Positions 32,364 to 42,030 of a DNA stretch of 45,489 nt are shown in pieces. Numbering within the stretch: the first letter of the stretch is position 1; each line of letters begins with the position of its first letter. Source of the stretch: Gammaproteobacteria bacterium (GTDB lineage: Bacteria > Pseudomonadota > Gammaproteobacteria > Acidiferrobacterales > Sulfurifustaceae); the NCBI GenBank assembly GCA_016199745.1, contig JACQFZ010000060.1:1-45489 (forward strand). The letters are read 5' to 3'. The notes beneath the pieces were generated by a model. The model was not told the DNA's origin and did no database searches. It worked only from the letters and a program-made list of their open reading frames with translations. The position numbers and the translations under genes were made by a program.

Positions 32364-33137
32364 TCAAGGTGCCACGTACACCAAGTAATGCAGCTTGTTC
32401 TCCCAGACCGCGTCGCTCCCGAGACTCTGCGACATCGTTCCGCACAAGGGGAACCATGCAAAGCTGTCTTTCGCCACCGGACTTCCATCCGGGAACAGCG
32501 CGGTGTTGTTCATCTGCACGTTAATGTCGAACGGATCGAATTCCGCAGGGATCGGCGCGCGATTGATGTTGGTGATGTTGGTACAGACCTGCTGCCGGTT
32601 GAAGTCTTGGACATGTGTCACTGTGTCGCCCTTATGCGTTTCTTTCCAGTGCACTTCAAAAAGATTACAGCCGATTTCGCGCGCTTGGTAATCGACTTGT
32701 TCGCCGAAGGCCGGCCCGTGGAAATACATGGCGGGGTAGGGATCGGTCTTCACGTACGGTAGCTCCGGATTGTTTTGGCGCGGATAGGAAAAGGTCAACT
32801 GACCTTTGGTGATCCGCCCGAAAAAACCATCCGCCGCGACCGGTTCGAAACTGTCGTACTTGAGCCGAAACCTGAACGGCGACGACTCGCCGCCCGTTAG
32901 CGCGGTAAAGTCGACGATGTTGATTTTGCCCCCTCCCATCCAGGCTTTGAAACTCTTGCACGATTGCGCGTGACCTTGATCACGGCGTGAGTGCTCAGCG
33001 GTCGAGGTTTCTGTCGTCTGTGCCAGTGCTTGAGTGGGTACCAGGGCGATGGTGGACGCGATGGCAATGGCGGTGCTGAAGGCAACGCCGAGGCGTTGCC
33101 AGGTTACGTTCATCGTGGACCTCGTTGTGATTTGCAT
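32364..33137 (-). CDS. exported protein, MoaF-like beta-barrel fold suspected
   Basis: A 257-residue protein with an N-terminal signal region (GVAFSTAIAIASTIALVPTQ, then ALAQ cleavage). The mature part alternates short beta-strands: FRFRLKYDSFEPVAADGFFG, KGQLTFSYP, and GCNLFEVHWKETHKGDTVTH followed by VQDFNRQQVCTNITNI. The WxExxxGDTVTHxxDF pattern reminds me of MoaF/calycin-type proteins, but I am not sure. Four Cys in the mature protein could form periplasmic disulfides. A strong ribosome site (AAAGGAG) precedes the ATG at 33137. It lies downstream of the copper operon on the same strand, behind a possible terminator. Function unknown. Confidence 0.65.
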   Translation of the reverse strand: MQITTRSTMNVTWQRLGVAFSTAIAIASTIALVPTQALAQTTETSTAEHSRRDQGHAQSCKSFKAWMGGGKINIVDFTALTGGESSPFRFRLKYDSFEPVAADGFFGRITKGQLTFSYPRQNNPELPYVKTDPYPAMYFHGPAFGEQVDYQAREIGCNLFEVHWKETHKGDTVTHVQDFNRQQVCTNITNINRAPIPAEFDPFDINVQMNNTALFPDGSPVAKDSFAWFPLCGTMSQSLGSDAVWENKLHYLVYVAP

Positions 33138-33255
33138 GGTCTTCTCCTTTCCTTTTAGTTTCGGGTCGAGTCGATCCGGGAGCTGCTATTCGCCGAATCG
33201 ACGCGTGAACGTACCCGTCGCGCTATTTGCGATAAATAGGGCTTTACGAAAATGT

Positions 33256-33276
33256 TTGTCCCGGTGTCAGGGACAA
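33256..33276 (-). terminator. possible terminator of the cus operon
   Basis: TTGTCCC and GGGACAA (33256-33262 and 33270-33276) form a perfect 7-base stem. On the minus strand it is followed by ACATTTTCG. It lies about 50 bases after the stop of the 38-residue ORF. Confidence 0.4.
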
Positions 33277-33327
33277 TGAGATTCGTAAGGAAGGATGAAG
33301 CTCGGAGTGGAATCGAAGCGAGTTATA

Positions 33328-33444
33328 CTAACTGATCCCAGTCGGACGAGACGCGATCTGGCGGGCGAGATACCACACCGTCGCGGCTAACAACGCGACG
33401 ATGACGGCGAGTGTGATGTTGAGCGGGTGGAGTTTGGTTTTCAT
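33328..33444 (-). CDS. 38-residue single-span membrane protein behind cusA
   Basis: The reading frame MKTKLHPLNITLAVIVALLA continues ATVWYLARQIASRPTGIS. It has a short basic N-terminus, one hydrophobic helix (about 9-26) and a basic tail. The ATG lies 3 bases after the cusA stop, and GAGGAGG, inside the end of cusA, sits 8 bases upstream, so translation coupled to cusA is likely. Tiny single-span proteins such as AcrZ are known to bind RND pumps, and KdpF-like subunits bind other pumps. An accessory role for the CusA homologue is a reasonable inference, not shown. It is too short for most gene finders. Confidence 0.6.
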   Translation of the reverse strand: MKTKLHPLNITLAVIVALLAATVWYLARQIASRPTGIS

Positions 33445-33447
33445 AAG

Positions 33448-36400
33448 TTATGCCTCCTCGGTCGATTCCTCGGTTGCCCTTATCGGCTCACGCATCGCGG
33501 TGCTCTTTGCCGCGACCGATCCCCGACGCCGTTGCCGCAGTAACTTGTACGCCGCTGGAATTACCAACATCGACAACAGCGGCGCGGTTACCATGCCGCC
33601 GACCATCGGCGCGGCAATGCGACTCATGACCTCCGAACCGGTGCCGCTGCCCCACAAGATCGGCAACAGGCCCGCGAGGATCACCGCGACCGTCATCGCC
33701 TTCGGGCGCACGCGCAGCACCGCGCCTTCGCGAATGGCGTCGTCGAGCACATCGGCGGTGAGGTCGAGACCGCGTTCCTGTCGATCGGCCGCCGCCTGTT
33801 TCAGATAAAGCAGCATGACCACGCCGAACTCCGCGGCGACGCCGGCGAGCGCGATGAAGCCGACGCCGGTTGCGATCGAGAGATTGAAATTTTGTAGATA
33901 CAAAAACCAAATGCCGCCGGTGAGTGCAAACGGCAGCGTCGCCATCAACAGGAACGCCTCATCGAAATGCCGGAACGTGAGATACAGCAGCACGAAGATA
34001 ATGACGAGCGTCGCCGGCACCACCAGCTTCAGGCGCGCGTTGGCGCGCTCCAGAAACTCGAACTGGCCGGAGTAGGCGAGGCTCATGCCCGGATCGAGCT
34101 TGACGTCGCGCGTCACGGCGGCGCGCAGATCGGCGGCAACCGACGCCAGATCGCGTCCGCGCACGTCGACGTATACCCAACCTGATGGACGCGCATTCTC
34201 GCTCTTCAGCATCGGTGGACCTTCCGAGACGTCGATCGCCGCGACCGTGCCGAGCGTGATCTGCTGTCCCATCTCGGTGAGGATCGGCAGCGCCTTCAGG
34301 CTGTCGAGCGAATCGCGCAGCTCGCGCGGGTAGCGAGTGTTGATCGGGAAACGCGCGAGACCCTCGACGGTCTCGCCGATGGTTTCGCCGCCGACGGCCG
34401 ACGCGACCACCGATTGTACGTCGGCGATGTTGAGCCCGTAACGCGCGGCCGCTTGACGATCGATCTTGACGTCGATGTAGCGCCCGCCGGTTAACCGTTC
34501 GGCGAGCGCCGAGCTGACGCCGGGTACATTTTTCGCGACACGTTCCACTTGCTGCGTCACTCGATCGATCGCCGCGAGATCGGTGCCCGCGACTTTGACG
34601 CCGATCGGACTCTTGATGCCGGTCGCCAGCATATCGATGCGATTGCGAATCGGCGGGATCCAGATGTTGGTGAGCCCCGGTACCTTGACCACGCGATCAA
34701 GCTCATCGACCAACTTCTCCGGCGTCATGCCGGCGCGCCATTGATCGCGCGGCTTGAACTGGATCGTGGTCTCGAACATCTCGAGCGGCGCCGGATCGGT
34801 CGCGGTCTCGGCGCGGCCGGCCTTGCCGAAGACGCTCGCGACTTCGGGCACGGTCTTGATCGCGCGATCGGTGAGCTGTAACAGCTCGGATGCTTTCTGC
34901 GCCGACAGGCCCGGCAGAGCAGAAGGCATATACAGCAGGTCGCCTTCATCGAGCGGCGGCATGAACTCGCCGCCCAAGCGCGCGAGCGGCCAGACGACGG
35001 TGGCGAACAGCACGGCGGCGATCGCGAGTGTGAGCTTCGGCCGGCGCAACACAGCTTCCAGCACCGGGCGATACGCGGCGATCAACCAACGATTCAACGG
35101 ATTTTTCGTTTCATCCGGAATCTTCCCACGTATCCAGTAGCCCATGAGCACCGGAATCAATGTGATCGATAACACCGCCGCACCGGCCATCGCATACGTC
35201 TTGGTGAACGCGAGCGGGCCGAACAAACGGCCCTCTTGCGCTTCCAGCGTGAACACCGGAATGAACGACAACGTGATGATGAGCAGACTGAAGAACAGCG
35301 CCGGACCGACTTCGACGGCGGCGTCGGTCAGCACGTGCCAGCGCGTCTCGCCTTTGAGCTCTTGCCCAGGATGGGCGTGCGCCCAGGCCTCGAGCTTTTT
35401 GTGCGCATTCTCGATCATTACCACGGCGGCATCGACCATGGCGCCGATGGCGATGGCGATACCGCCGAGCGACATGATGTTGGCGTTGATGCCCTGATAG
35501 CGCATGACCATGAACGCGATCAGCACGCCGAGCGGCAGCGAGATGATCGCCACCAGCGCCGAGCGCAAATGCCAGAGAAACAACGCACACACGACGGCGA
35601 CGACGATGAACTCTTCGATCAGCTTGTGTTTCAAGTTATCGACGGCGCGATCGATGAGTTGCGAGCGGTCGTAGGTGGGGACGATCTCGACGCCTTGCGG
35701 CAGACTCTTTTGCAGATCGGCGAGCTTGACCTTTACCGCGGCGATGGTCGAACGCGCGTTTTTGCCGGAGCGCAGAATCACCACGCCGCCCGCCACCTCG
35801 CCCTCGCCGTTGAGCTCGGTAATGCCGCGGCGCATCTCCGGTCCCACCTGAATCGTCGCTACGTCACCGAGCTTCACCGGCACGCCGCCAGCGGCGACGC
35901 CGAGCGGAATCGCGCGAAAATCATCGAGCGAGGTCAGGTAGCCCGTGGCCCGCACCATGTATTCCGCCTCCGCGAACTCCAGCACCGAGCCGCCGGTTTC
36001 CTGGTTGGCCATGCGGATCGCCTGAATTACCTTAGAGTGCGGGATGCGATACGCCACCAACTTTGCCGGATCGAGCAACACCTGGTATTGCTTCACCATT
36101 CCGCCGACCGACGCGACTTCCGCCACGTTCGCTAGACCCTTCAGCTCAAAACGCAGAAACCAATCCTGTAGCGCGCGTAGTTGCGCGAGATCGTGCTGAC
36201 CGGTGCGATCGATCAGCGCGTACTCGAAGATCCAACCGACGCCGGTCGCGTCCGGACCGAGCGACGCCTTCGCACTCGCCGGCAAACGTCCCTGGACTTG
36301 ATTCAAATATTCGAGCACGCGCGAGCGCGCCCAATAGAGATCGGTGCCGTCTTCGAACAGCACGTACACGAATGAATCGCCGAAGAACGAAAAGCCGCGC

Positions 36401-36645
36401 ACGGTCTTCGCGCCCGGCACCGACAGCATGGTGTTGGCGAGCGGGTAGGTGATTTGGTTCTCGACGATCTGCGGCGCTTGCCCCGGATAGCTCGTGCGGA
36501 TGATGACCTGCACGTCCGACAGGTCGGGCAGGGCATCGAGCGGCGTCGTGCTCACCGCCCAAAGGCCGGCGGCCGCGACGAACAGCGTTGCGAGCAACAC
36601 CAAAAAGCGATTGGCGACCGACCACTGAATGAGCCGTTCGATCAT
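33448..36645 (-). CDS. cusA: heavy-metal RND efflux pump, CusA-type (Cu/Ag)
   Basis: A 1065-residue HME-RND proton antiporter of the inner membrane that exports Cu(I)/Ag(I) through a trimer. The N-terminus [20 protein letters not shown] and the first periplasmic region [20 protein letters not shown] are typical. The [20 protein letters not shown] segment carries the RND proton-relay Asp. Cus-type methionine sites are seen in [11 protein letters not shown] and [14 protein letters not shown], matching known CusA metal ligands, which favours Cu/Ag over Zn/Co (Czc). Twelve spans in two halves. It overlaps the cusB stop by ATGA. Confidence 0.95.
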   Translation of the reverse strand: MIERLIQWSVANRFLVLLATLFVAAAGLWAVSTTPLDALPDLSDVQVIIRTSYPGQAPQIVENQITYPLANTMLSVPGAKTVRGFSFFGDSFVYVLFEDGTDLYWARSRVLEYLNQVQGRLPASAKASLGPDATGVGWIFEYALIDRTGQHDLAQLRALQDWFLRFELKGLANVAEVASVGGMVKQYQVLLDPAKLVAYRIPHSKVIQAIRMANQETGGSVLEFAEAEYMVRATGYLTSLDDFRAIPLGVAAGGVPVKLGDVATIQVGPEMRRGITELNGEGEVAGGVVILRSGKNARSTIAAVKVKLADLQKSLPQGVEIVPTYDRSQLIDRAVDNLKHKLIEEFIVVAVVCALFLWHLRSALVAIISLPLGVLIAFMVMRYQGINANIMSLGGIAIAIGAMVDAAVVMIENAHKKLEAWAHAHPGQELKGETRWHVLTDAAVEVGPALFFSLLIITLSFIPVFTLEAQEGRLFGPLAFTKTYAMAGAAVLSITLIPVLMGYWIRGKIPDETKNPLNRWLIAAYRPVLEAVLRRPKLTLAIAAVLFATVVWPLARLGGEFMPPLDEGDLLYMPSALPGLSAQKASELLQLTDRAIKTVPEVASVFGKAGRAETATDPAPLEMFETTIQFKPRDQWRAGMTPEKLVDELDRVVKVPGLTNIWIPPIRNRIDMLATGIKSPIGVKVAGTDLAAIDRVTQQVERVAKNVPGVSSALAERLTGGRYIDVKIDRQAAARYGLNIADVQSVVASAVGGETIGETVEGLARFPINTRYPRELRDSLDSLKALPILTEMGQQITLGTVAAIDVSEGPPMLKSENARPSGWVYVDVRGRDLASVAADLRAAVTRDVKLDPGMSLAYSGQFEFLERANARLKLVVPATLVIIFVLLYLTFRHFDEAFLLMATLPFALTGGIWFLYLQNFNLSIATGVGFIALAGVAAEFGVVMLLYLKQAAADRQERGLDLTADVLDDAIREGAVLRVRPKAMTVAVILAGLLPILWGSGTGSEVMSRIAAPMVGGMVTAPLLSMLVIPAAYKLLRQRRRGSVAAKSTAMREPIRATEESTEEA

Positions 36646-38135
36646 GACGCGTCTCCGACTCGCTCCAAGCGCTCGACCACGAAGACATCGCCGTTTTGGC
36701 GGAACGCGAACTTCACGCGGTCACCGGCCTTAAGCTCCTTGGCGATCGTCGGATCGCGCAGCTTGAAGGGCATGGTCATCGCGCCCCAATTCATGGTTGG
36801 CACCGGGCCGTGCGCCAGCGTGATCTCGTCCGCGCTGAACGACACCACCTTGCCTTCGGCTTCGTGCAACGGCGCGTCGGCCGCTGGCGCGGCATCCGGC
36901 TGCATGCGCCCGAGCACCCCTTTGAGGCTTGCCTCCGAGTCGATCAGGAATTGGCCCGAGACCACGATCTTCTGTCCAGCGGTGAGGCCCTTCAGCACCA
37001 CGGTCTTGCCGCCGGCATCCGCGCCGGCTTCTATCTCCACCGACTGAAATCGATGGTTGTCATCGGCCACGATCGCAAGCGTGCGCTTGCCCGTGCGAAT
37101 GACGGCTTCGCTCGGGATCAAGAGCACGTCCGCCGCGGCGTTTGTCACGATCCGCATCTGCGCAAACAGACCCGGCCGCAAGCGGTCTTGCGGATTCGGA
37201 ATTTCCGCGCGCACGCGCAACGTGCGCGTGTCGGTGTTGGCTTGCGGCAAGATCGCTGCGACCTTGCCCTTGAACACTTCACCCGATAGCGCCGGCAGTC
37301 GCGCCTCCACGGCGGCGCCGGGCGCAAGCCCGCCGGCTTGCGCTTCCGGTACCGCGGCTTCGAGCCACACCGTCGACAACCCGTTCACACGCGCGAGCGT
37401 CATGCCGGTCGATACGGTCATGCCGGCGCGCACGTCGAGGGTTTGGATCACGCCGGCGATCGGCGTGGTGATCGTGATTACCGGACTCGGTTTGTGCGTG
37501 CGCTCGACGCGCTCGATCAAGTCGCTCGGCATGCCGAGCAGCTTCAAGCGCTCGCGCGTAGCGGCCACCAGCGTCTTCTCGCCGGCCGCGCGCAGTGCCA
37601 GGTATTCGCTTTGTGCCGACGCCCATTCCGGAACAAGCACGTCGGCGAGCGCCGCGCCGGTGGCGACCACGTCGCCCGGAGCACGCGCATAAACACGTTC
37701 GACGAAGCCGGCCGTGCGTGCCTGGATGATGGCGACGTCGCGTTCGTTGAAGCCGACGCTCGCTACCGCTTCGATCGTCGGATCGAGGCGACCGCTTTCG
37801 ACGGTGGCATAACGCACGCCGAGGTTCTGCGCCAATACCGGATCAATCTTGATGCCAGCACCGCCGCCGTCATCGTCGGCGTACTTCGGCACCAGCGCCA
37901 TATCCATGAACGGCGATTTGCCGGGCTTATCGAAATGTTGTTGCGGATACATCGGATCGTACCAATAGAGCGTGTTGCGTTCGCCCGCCGGCGCTTTGCC
38001 GGTTTCGGCGGCAGCGGCCACCGGTGCCGCCGCGTCGCCGGGTTGCAGGTTGGATTTTCCGATCCAGTATCCGCCGCTAGCGACGGCGGCGAGCGCCGTC
38101 GCGAGCAATACGCCTCGAAACGTTTTCTGGCTCAT
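36642..38135 (-). CDS. cusB: RND periplasmic adaptor CusB with fused CusF-like domain
   Basis: A 497-residue membrane-fusion protein linking CusA to the outer-membrane channel. Order: N-terminal anchor ([18 protein letters not shown]), a heavy-metal-binding segment ([20 protein letters not shown], then [10 protein letters not shown]), the adaptor core (barrel-sandwich [19 protein letters not shown], hairpin, beta-barrel [13 protein letters not shown]), and from about residue 425 a CusF-like OB domain. That last part holds [18 protein letters not shown], with the Trp and two Met that bind Cu(I)/Ag(I) in CusF. In E. coli CusF is a separate protein; here capture and transfer may occur in one chain. 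Both ends overlap neighbours by ATGA. Confidence 0.94.
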   Translation of the reverse strand: MSQKTFRGVLLATALAAVASGGYWIGKSNLQPGDAAAPVAAAAETGKAPAGERNTLYWYDPMYPQQHFDKPGKSPFMDMALVPKYADDDGGGAGIKIDPVLAQNLGVRYATVESGRLDPTIEAVASVGFNERDVAIIQARTAGFVERVYARAPGDVVATGAALADVLVPEWASAQSEYLALRAAGEKTLVAATRERLKLLGMPSDLIERVERTHKPSPVITITTPIAGVIQTLDVRAGMTVSTGMTLARVNGLSTVWLEAAVPEAQAGGLAPGAAVEARLPALSGEVFKGKVAAILPQANTDTRTLRVRAEIPNPQDRLRPGLFAQMRIVTNAAADVLLIPSEAVIRTGKRTLAIVADDNHRFQSVEIEAGADAGGKTVVLKGLTAGQKIVVSGQFLIDSEASLKGVLGRMQPDAAPAADAPLHEAEGKVVSFSADEITLAHGPVPTMNWGAMTMPFKLRDPTIAKELKAGDRVKFAFRQNGDVFVVERLERVGDAS

Positions 38136-39400
38136 TGGCGGTTTTCTCCGTAGAAGTAGATGAGCTTGGCCGACGCCGTGGCGAGCTCGGCCTCAAGCGC
38201 GATGGCTTTGAGCTGGGTCTCGACCGATTCCCGGCGGGCCGTCAGCGTCTGCGTCAAATTGGTTTTGCCGGCGCGATAGCTAGCGAGCATCAGCTCGACC
38301 TTCTCGTGCGCCAGCGGCAACAGCGTCTCGCGCGTGCGCGCGAGTTTTTGCGACAGTGCGGTGTAGTCGGCGAGCAAGCCGTCGAGCTCTTCGATGTGTT
38401 TGCGCTGCATCGCCTCGCGTTCGGACGCGATCCGCTGTTCTTCTTGAAGTTTCGCGGCGATGCGTGGGTCTTGGCGGCTGCCGCTAAACAGCGGCAGATC
38501 GAAACTGAATTGCAGCGACACCATGTTGCTGAACTCCGGGCCGCGCTGTTGATAGGCGAGCTCGACACCCCAGTCCGGTCGCCGCGATGCCTCGGCCTCG
38601 CGCGTGTCGGCCGCCGCCTGCTCCGCCATCGGTTGGTAAACCGCCAGCTCCGGGTGGTTATGCAGGTGCGCGCGCAGATTCGCCGCGTCGACGCTCAGCG
38701 CCGGCGGCGCACCGACGAGTGCATCGTTGGCGCGCTCGCCGATAAAGCGCACGAGCGCGGCCTTGGCGCGCGCGACGTCACGGGTGAGATCGTCGCGTCG
38801 GTCGGCCAACAGCGCTACTTCCTGCCGCGCCATCGTGCTGTCGGCCGGCATGCCTTGACCACTGGAGATTTGCGCGCGCGCGGTCGAGGTTAATAAATTG
38901 TTTTCGCGCTCGAGCTCATCGAACAGCGCCAACTGACGCTCGAGGTAGTAACGCGTGATCCATGCAAGTGCGACGTCACGGCGCACCATGACGCGCTCGA
39001 CCGCGAGTTCCGCGCGCGTGCGATCGGCTGTGGCCGTGGCCACGTCGGCGCGCGCCTGGCGTTTTGCCGAGTTCGGCACGTCCTGCATGAAGCCGATGCG
39101 GCGCATCGTCATGAAATCGTTATCGAGGCTGCCGCGATCGGGACCGTCGACCGGAACGTTATCGAGGCCGAGAACGAGTCGTGGGTCTGGCAGGCTATCG
39201 GCCGCGCGGCGCGCGCTCTCGGCGCCGACGATGGCGTGCCTGCGCCCGGCGAGCTCCGGTGCATTCGCTTCGGCGGCAGTGAGCGCCTCGCTGAACGACA
39301 GCCCGGCAAATGCGGGGGTTATATTTAAGCTGAATCCCAGCAGGGCGGACGACAGCATCACCCGCAGGGGTGCGCTTTGAAACGAAAAAAATTTGGGCAC
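38132..39400 (-). CDS. cusC: TolC-family outer-membrane channel, CusC-like
   Basis: A 422-residue outer-membrane factor. It has a signal peptide (VMLSSALLGFSLNITPAFA, then GLSFSEAL), then two OEP repeats with long helical, Ala-rich stretches (ARRAADSLPDPRLVLGLDN, EQAAADTREAEASRRPDWGV) and the beta motif SLQFSFDLPLFSG. It would form the trimeric exit duct of the efflux complex. It lacks the lipobox seen in E. coli CusC. The start is GTG at 39400 with GGAG 9 bases upstream. It precedes and overlaps cusB, so the order is C-B-A. Confidence 0.92.
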   Translation of the reverse strand: MPKFFSFQSAPLRVMLSSALLGFSLNITPAFAGLSFSEALTAAEANAPELAGRRHAIVGAESARRAADSLPDPRLVLGLDNVPVDGPDRGSLDNDFMTMRRIGFMQDVPNSAKRQARADVATATADRTRAELAVERVMVRRDVALAWITRYYLERQLALFDELERENNLLTSTARAQISSGQGMPADSTMARQEVALLADRRDDLTRDVARAKAALVRFIGERANDALVGAPPALSVDAANLRAHLHNHPELAVYQPMAEQAAADTREAEASRRPDWGVELAYQQRGPEFSNMVSLQFSFDLPLFSGSRQDPRIAAKLQEEQRIASEREAMQRKHIEELDGLLADYTALSQKLARTRETLLPLAHEKVELMLASYRAGKTNLTQTLTARRESVETQLKAIALEAELATASAKLIYFYGENRQ

Positions 39401-39472
39401 GAAATCGCTCTCCGAATTAGATCAACGCAAAACTACCAGGAACGCCCGGGAAGGGCGCGGCGTGCGTACGAT

Positions 39473-39862
39473 CTAAATCCGAAGAACCTGCAGGAACAAG
39501 GGCGGTGAGCCGTCGGGTTCGAGGCGGGTGAGACGATATGAATCTAAATGCGCGTTCGCTTCATTCGAGACGTCGATCAGCGATGGCAGTAGGTAAATCG
39601 CCACCATCGCGAAGCTGGCGAGCGGCGGCAACGGCGATTGTTGATCGTTGAGTTGCGCTCGCGTGTCGTGATGCGCTTTGCAGAGATTCGGTTGACCTTT
39701 ATCCGGCAGATTGCCGCAATCGGCCATCATCCCCGCGTCGGGAGAGACCGTGGTCGGCGTTATGTTAGGACAAGCATACGACGCCATCGCGAGCTGTGTG
39801 AACAGCAACGCGAGGAAGGTACCCCAGAGGGAGAACCGGTGAACGGCGCGACGCAACTTCAT
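39473..39862 (-). CDS. small exported/membrane protein of the copper operon
   Basis: A 129-residue protein with an N-terminal hydrophobic segment (FSLWGTFLALLFTQLAMASY) and a second one near 83-95 (LASFAMVAIYLLPSL). Between them are three Cys and a His pair (ACPNI, MADCGNL, NLCKAHHD), which look like metal ligands or disulfide positions. I associate small proteins of this kind with the start of copper efflux operons, but no function is established to my knowledge. It is the first gene of the minus-strand cus unit, 72 bases before cusC. Confidence 0.7.
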   Translation of the reverse strand: MKLRRAVHRFSLWGTFLALLFTQLAMASYACPNITPTTVSPDAGMMADCGNLPDKGQPNLCKAHHDTRAQLNDQQSPLPPLASFAMVAIYLLPSLIDVSNEANAHLDSYRLTRLEPDGSPPLFLQVLRI

Positions 39863-39938
39863 ATATGGATTCTAGCAATCCTTTCGATCAAACAGCCACC
39901 CGCCCGGTAAAAAATCCGTGAGGGTGACCCTAATATAT
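39863..39938. promoter_or_regulatory. divergent control region of the copper genes
   Basis: The 76 bases between the divergent cus operon and the Cys-rich gene must hold both promoters. ATATATGGATT is present twice, at 39861-39871 and 39935-39945, each copy overlapping a start codon. AGGGTGACCCT (39921-39931) is an 11-base palindrome. I see no CueR- or CusR-type box. Confidence 0.4.
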
Positions 39939-40187
39939 ATGGATTGCGCGCAGATTTGCCGGCTGGCAAGCGGGTATATGGCGCGTGACAGCGAGTTGGC
40001 GAGGGTCATTTGTGAGGTGTGCGCGCAAGTTTGCGAAATGTGCGGCGAGGAGTGCCCCAAGTACTCGATGGAGCATTGCCAACAGTGCGCCGCCGCCTGC
40101 CGCCGTTGCGCCGAGGAATGCCGGCGCATGGTAGCGGCGACGCCTAAGCCCCGCGCTGGCCAGAGCGCACAGATACCAGCCCACTGA
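39939..40187 (+). CDS. Cys-rich four-helix copper-binding protein, N-terminally shortened
   Basis: An 82-residue protein with twelve Cys in CxxxC and CxxC spacing: MDCAQICRL, VICEVCAQVCEMCGEECPKY, SMEHCQQCAAACRRCAEECR. It matches the C-terminal three helices of the four-helix-bundle copper-binding (Csp-like, DUF326) proteins, which store Cu(I) on thiolates. The usual first helix with its own Cys motifs, about 40 residues, is absent. The frame upstream is open to a GTG at 39918 but encodes nothing similar. Either the gene is 5'-truncated or it makes a short form. A perfect hairpin follows the stop. Confidence 0.75.
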   Translation: MDCAQICRLASGYMARDSELARVICEVCAQVCEMCGEECPKYSMEHCQQCAAACRRCAEECRRMVAATPKPRAGQSAQIPAH

Positions 40188-40200
40188 ACGTCTTGATTAG

Positions 40201-40230
40201 CGCGGCCGGCGATTCCGCATGCCGGCCGCG
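40201..40230 (+). terminator. hairpin after the Cys-rich gene
   Basis: CGCGGCCGGC (40201-40210) and GCCGGCCGCG (40221-40230) form a perfect 10-base GC stem with loop GATTCCGCAT, 13 bases after the stop. No T-run follows, so termination efficiency is uncertain. Confidence 0.4.
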
Positions 40231-40298
40231 AGTGGTGGCGTTTGGAGATTACTACACGAGCCTGAACGCCTACTGTACTGAAAAGCGAATCGGCTGCC

Positions 40299-40766
40299 TC
40301 AAGTCGATCTTACCATCGCGCGCAGGGCGAGCAGTGCGCCGACCACGAACACCAGCGTGGCGACATAGATGGGACCCAAGTGCGCTACCCAATTGAATGC
40401 GAAGGTCCCGGTGTAATGATAGGGCAGGGCTATCGTCAGACCCACGACCGGCGACGCCACAGCAGCAATCCACGCCCACCATGTCCCACGGCGGACACCG
40501 AACCAAGACAGCGCGGCGACGGCAATGCCGGTGGCAGCGATGAATCCCGCCGTCGCCACATGCAGGTGTCCGATGTAATGCACGATCGCCGGATTAAGGG
40601 CGTTCAGTTGGTCCCGGGTGACGCCGTTGAGCGTGTCCACGCCCAGCTCGAAACCGCTGCTGGTAAAGTTACGGAACAAAAACGCGAGTGCGTAGCCGAT
40701 GAACGCAAGACTTGCGATCAGCATCAGCAACGCGCCTTGGTTTAAACCAGAGGGTTGTCGGTTCAT
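40299..40766 (-). CDS. four-span membrane protein, unknown
   Basis: A 155-residue protein with four hydrophobic spans (ALLMLIASLAFIGYALAFLF, ATAGFIAATGIAVAALSWFG, WWAWIAAVASPVVGLTIAL, LGPIYVATLVFVVGALLAL). Conserved-looking polar residues occur in NPAIVHYIGHLHVA and LPYHYTGTF, with several His near membrane interfaces that could bind metal or haem. A clear ribosome site AAAGGAG is 6 bases before the ATG. I do not recognise the family. It lies between the copper genes and the interrupted gene. Confidence 0.65.
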   Translation of the reverse strand: MNRQPSGLNQGALLMLIASLAFIGYALAFLFRNFTSSGFELGVDTLNGVTRDQLNALNPAIVHYIGHLHVATAGFIAATGIAVAALSWFGVRRGTWWAWIAAVASPVVGLTIALPYHYTGTFAFNWVAHLGPIYVATLVFVVGALLALRAMVRST

Positions 40767-41031
40767 GCGATTCTCCTTTCAGAATCGTCCGGTTGTTTGA
40801 TTTGTTCGGAAGAGCGATGTGGCGATGGAGGATGGTAACAACCTGCCGCTACCGACGAAAGCTAATTAAACCGGAGAATTACCTGCGGAGCCGCAACGTA
40901 CTCTGATGCGGCGTCAGCATATTCGGTCGGCCGACGTGCTTTCGCGTCGAACCTGACCCTGTGGACGCTCTATAAAATACGTCGCCGCGACGCGCTAATT
41001 TGCGACCAGCCGCTTTTTGATACTTTAATAA
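40767..41031. other. intergenic region, nothing assigned
   Basis: 265 bases, becoming AT-rich towards 41030. No gene, RNA or convincing promoter seen. The lower GC at the right end marks the beginning of the interrupted gene and the toxin-antitoxin locus. Confidence 0.4.
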
Positions 41032-42030
41032 TATTGCAAATATCTCGTTAACGTCCTGCGCCATCGGCGCGATTGGCTGTATGAAGACAAGCATGTAGAG
41101 ATGCTGGCACGGGCGCTACATAGCGGCCTCTTCGATGATGTCCCGCTGCTGTGCCAGGAAATACTCGTTTCGTTGCGCCTCTTTAACGAACAGCTGATTG
41201 CCATTCGCGAGAGTCCGTCGATACGGACTATGGCAGAGTAGTATGAGCAACGGCGTTCGCATTTCACCACCATGCTCGATCGAGCGCTGCAAGCTGCCCT
41301 CACGGCTCTGCAGCTATTGAATACCCAGGACGTGCGGGACGCTTTCGCGCGCTTCTCGGAGCAGAATCCAAGCGCCGGTCTTTCTCATGCATCGCTGCGT
41401 CGCGGGCTTAATTTGGTGTATCAAGCGACGGAGAGTCTTCACCGCAATTGGGCACGGTTCCTCCACGATCTGCAGCGCAGCAAACGACAACCGCTGGGCG
41501 TCGCACGTTTCGACGAGGTTCGGTCAGCGTTCCTTGAGCGACCACCCAGCGCGGAAGCCATGACGGCGCTGTTGGCGGGATGCGGCGGTTGGTTGCCCCA
41601 GAGCCAGTTACTAAGCGTTTCGAGCTTCATCGGAACGCTGCCAGCGATCGACGCGCCTGCGGCGCCGGCCCCTGTTGTGTTCGATGACGATCCAGCACTG
41701 GCATCTGGTCACGACGCCTTTAGCTCATGGTTGAAGCGGCATGCGCATGTCGTCATCGCTGAGCTACGTAAGGACCCGGTCAAGTTGAGCGCATCGCTGG
41801 CAACGGGAGCAGTCGCGGATCTGCCGCTTGAAAACGGCAGTGATCTCGGAGGTCTCGTCGGCGTCTATGTGGTGCCGGAACCGCTGAAGGGCGTCCAACT
41901 GGTCGAACGGCGCGCGTTGTATACCTTATCGCCCGGACGTCTCTTACTTTACCGCTCGCCTCGCGCTATTCCCAATTCTCTAGAACCAGCGGCGCATCGA
42001 TCTGGGCATAATGCTGATGGTTGTTGGTGA
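41032..42030 (+). pseudogene. unrecognised gene interrupted by an in-frame amber codon
   Basis: A continuous plus-strand frame runs from 41032 to TAG at 41239-41241 and then on in the same frame to 42030. The first part has no ATG near its start and reads YEDKHVEMLARALHSGLFDD and VPLLCQEILVSLRLFNEQLI. After the amber come QRRSHFTTMLDRALQAALTA and LRRGLNLVYQATESLHRNWA. The composition is coding and helix-rich on both sides, so the stop looks like a recent nonsense change. An ATG at 41272 would give a shortened 252-residue product. The 3' end runs into vapC on the other strand, so the C-terminus is probably also lost. No family recognised. Confidence 0.5.

Noticed and set aside
35236-36135. 299-codon plus-strand frame inside cusA
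   Set aside because: Antisense shadow of a high-GC gene: Arg/His/Asp-rich, low-complexity composition, while cusA motifs are intact on the other strand.
40879-41303. Minus-strand ORFs opposite the interrupted gene
   Set aside because: The Ser/Arg-rich composition is typical of antisense frames, while the plus-strand frame carries the coding signature.
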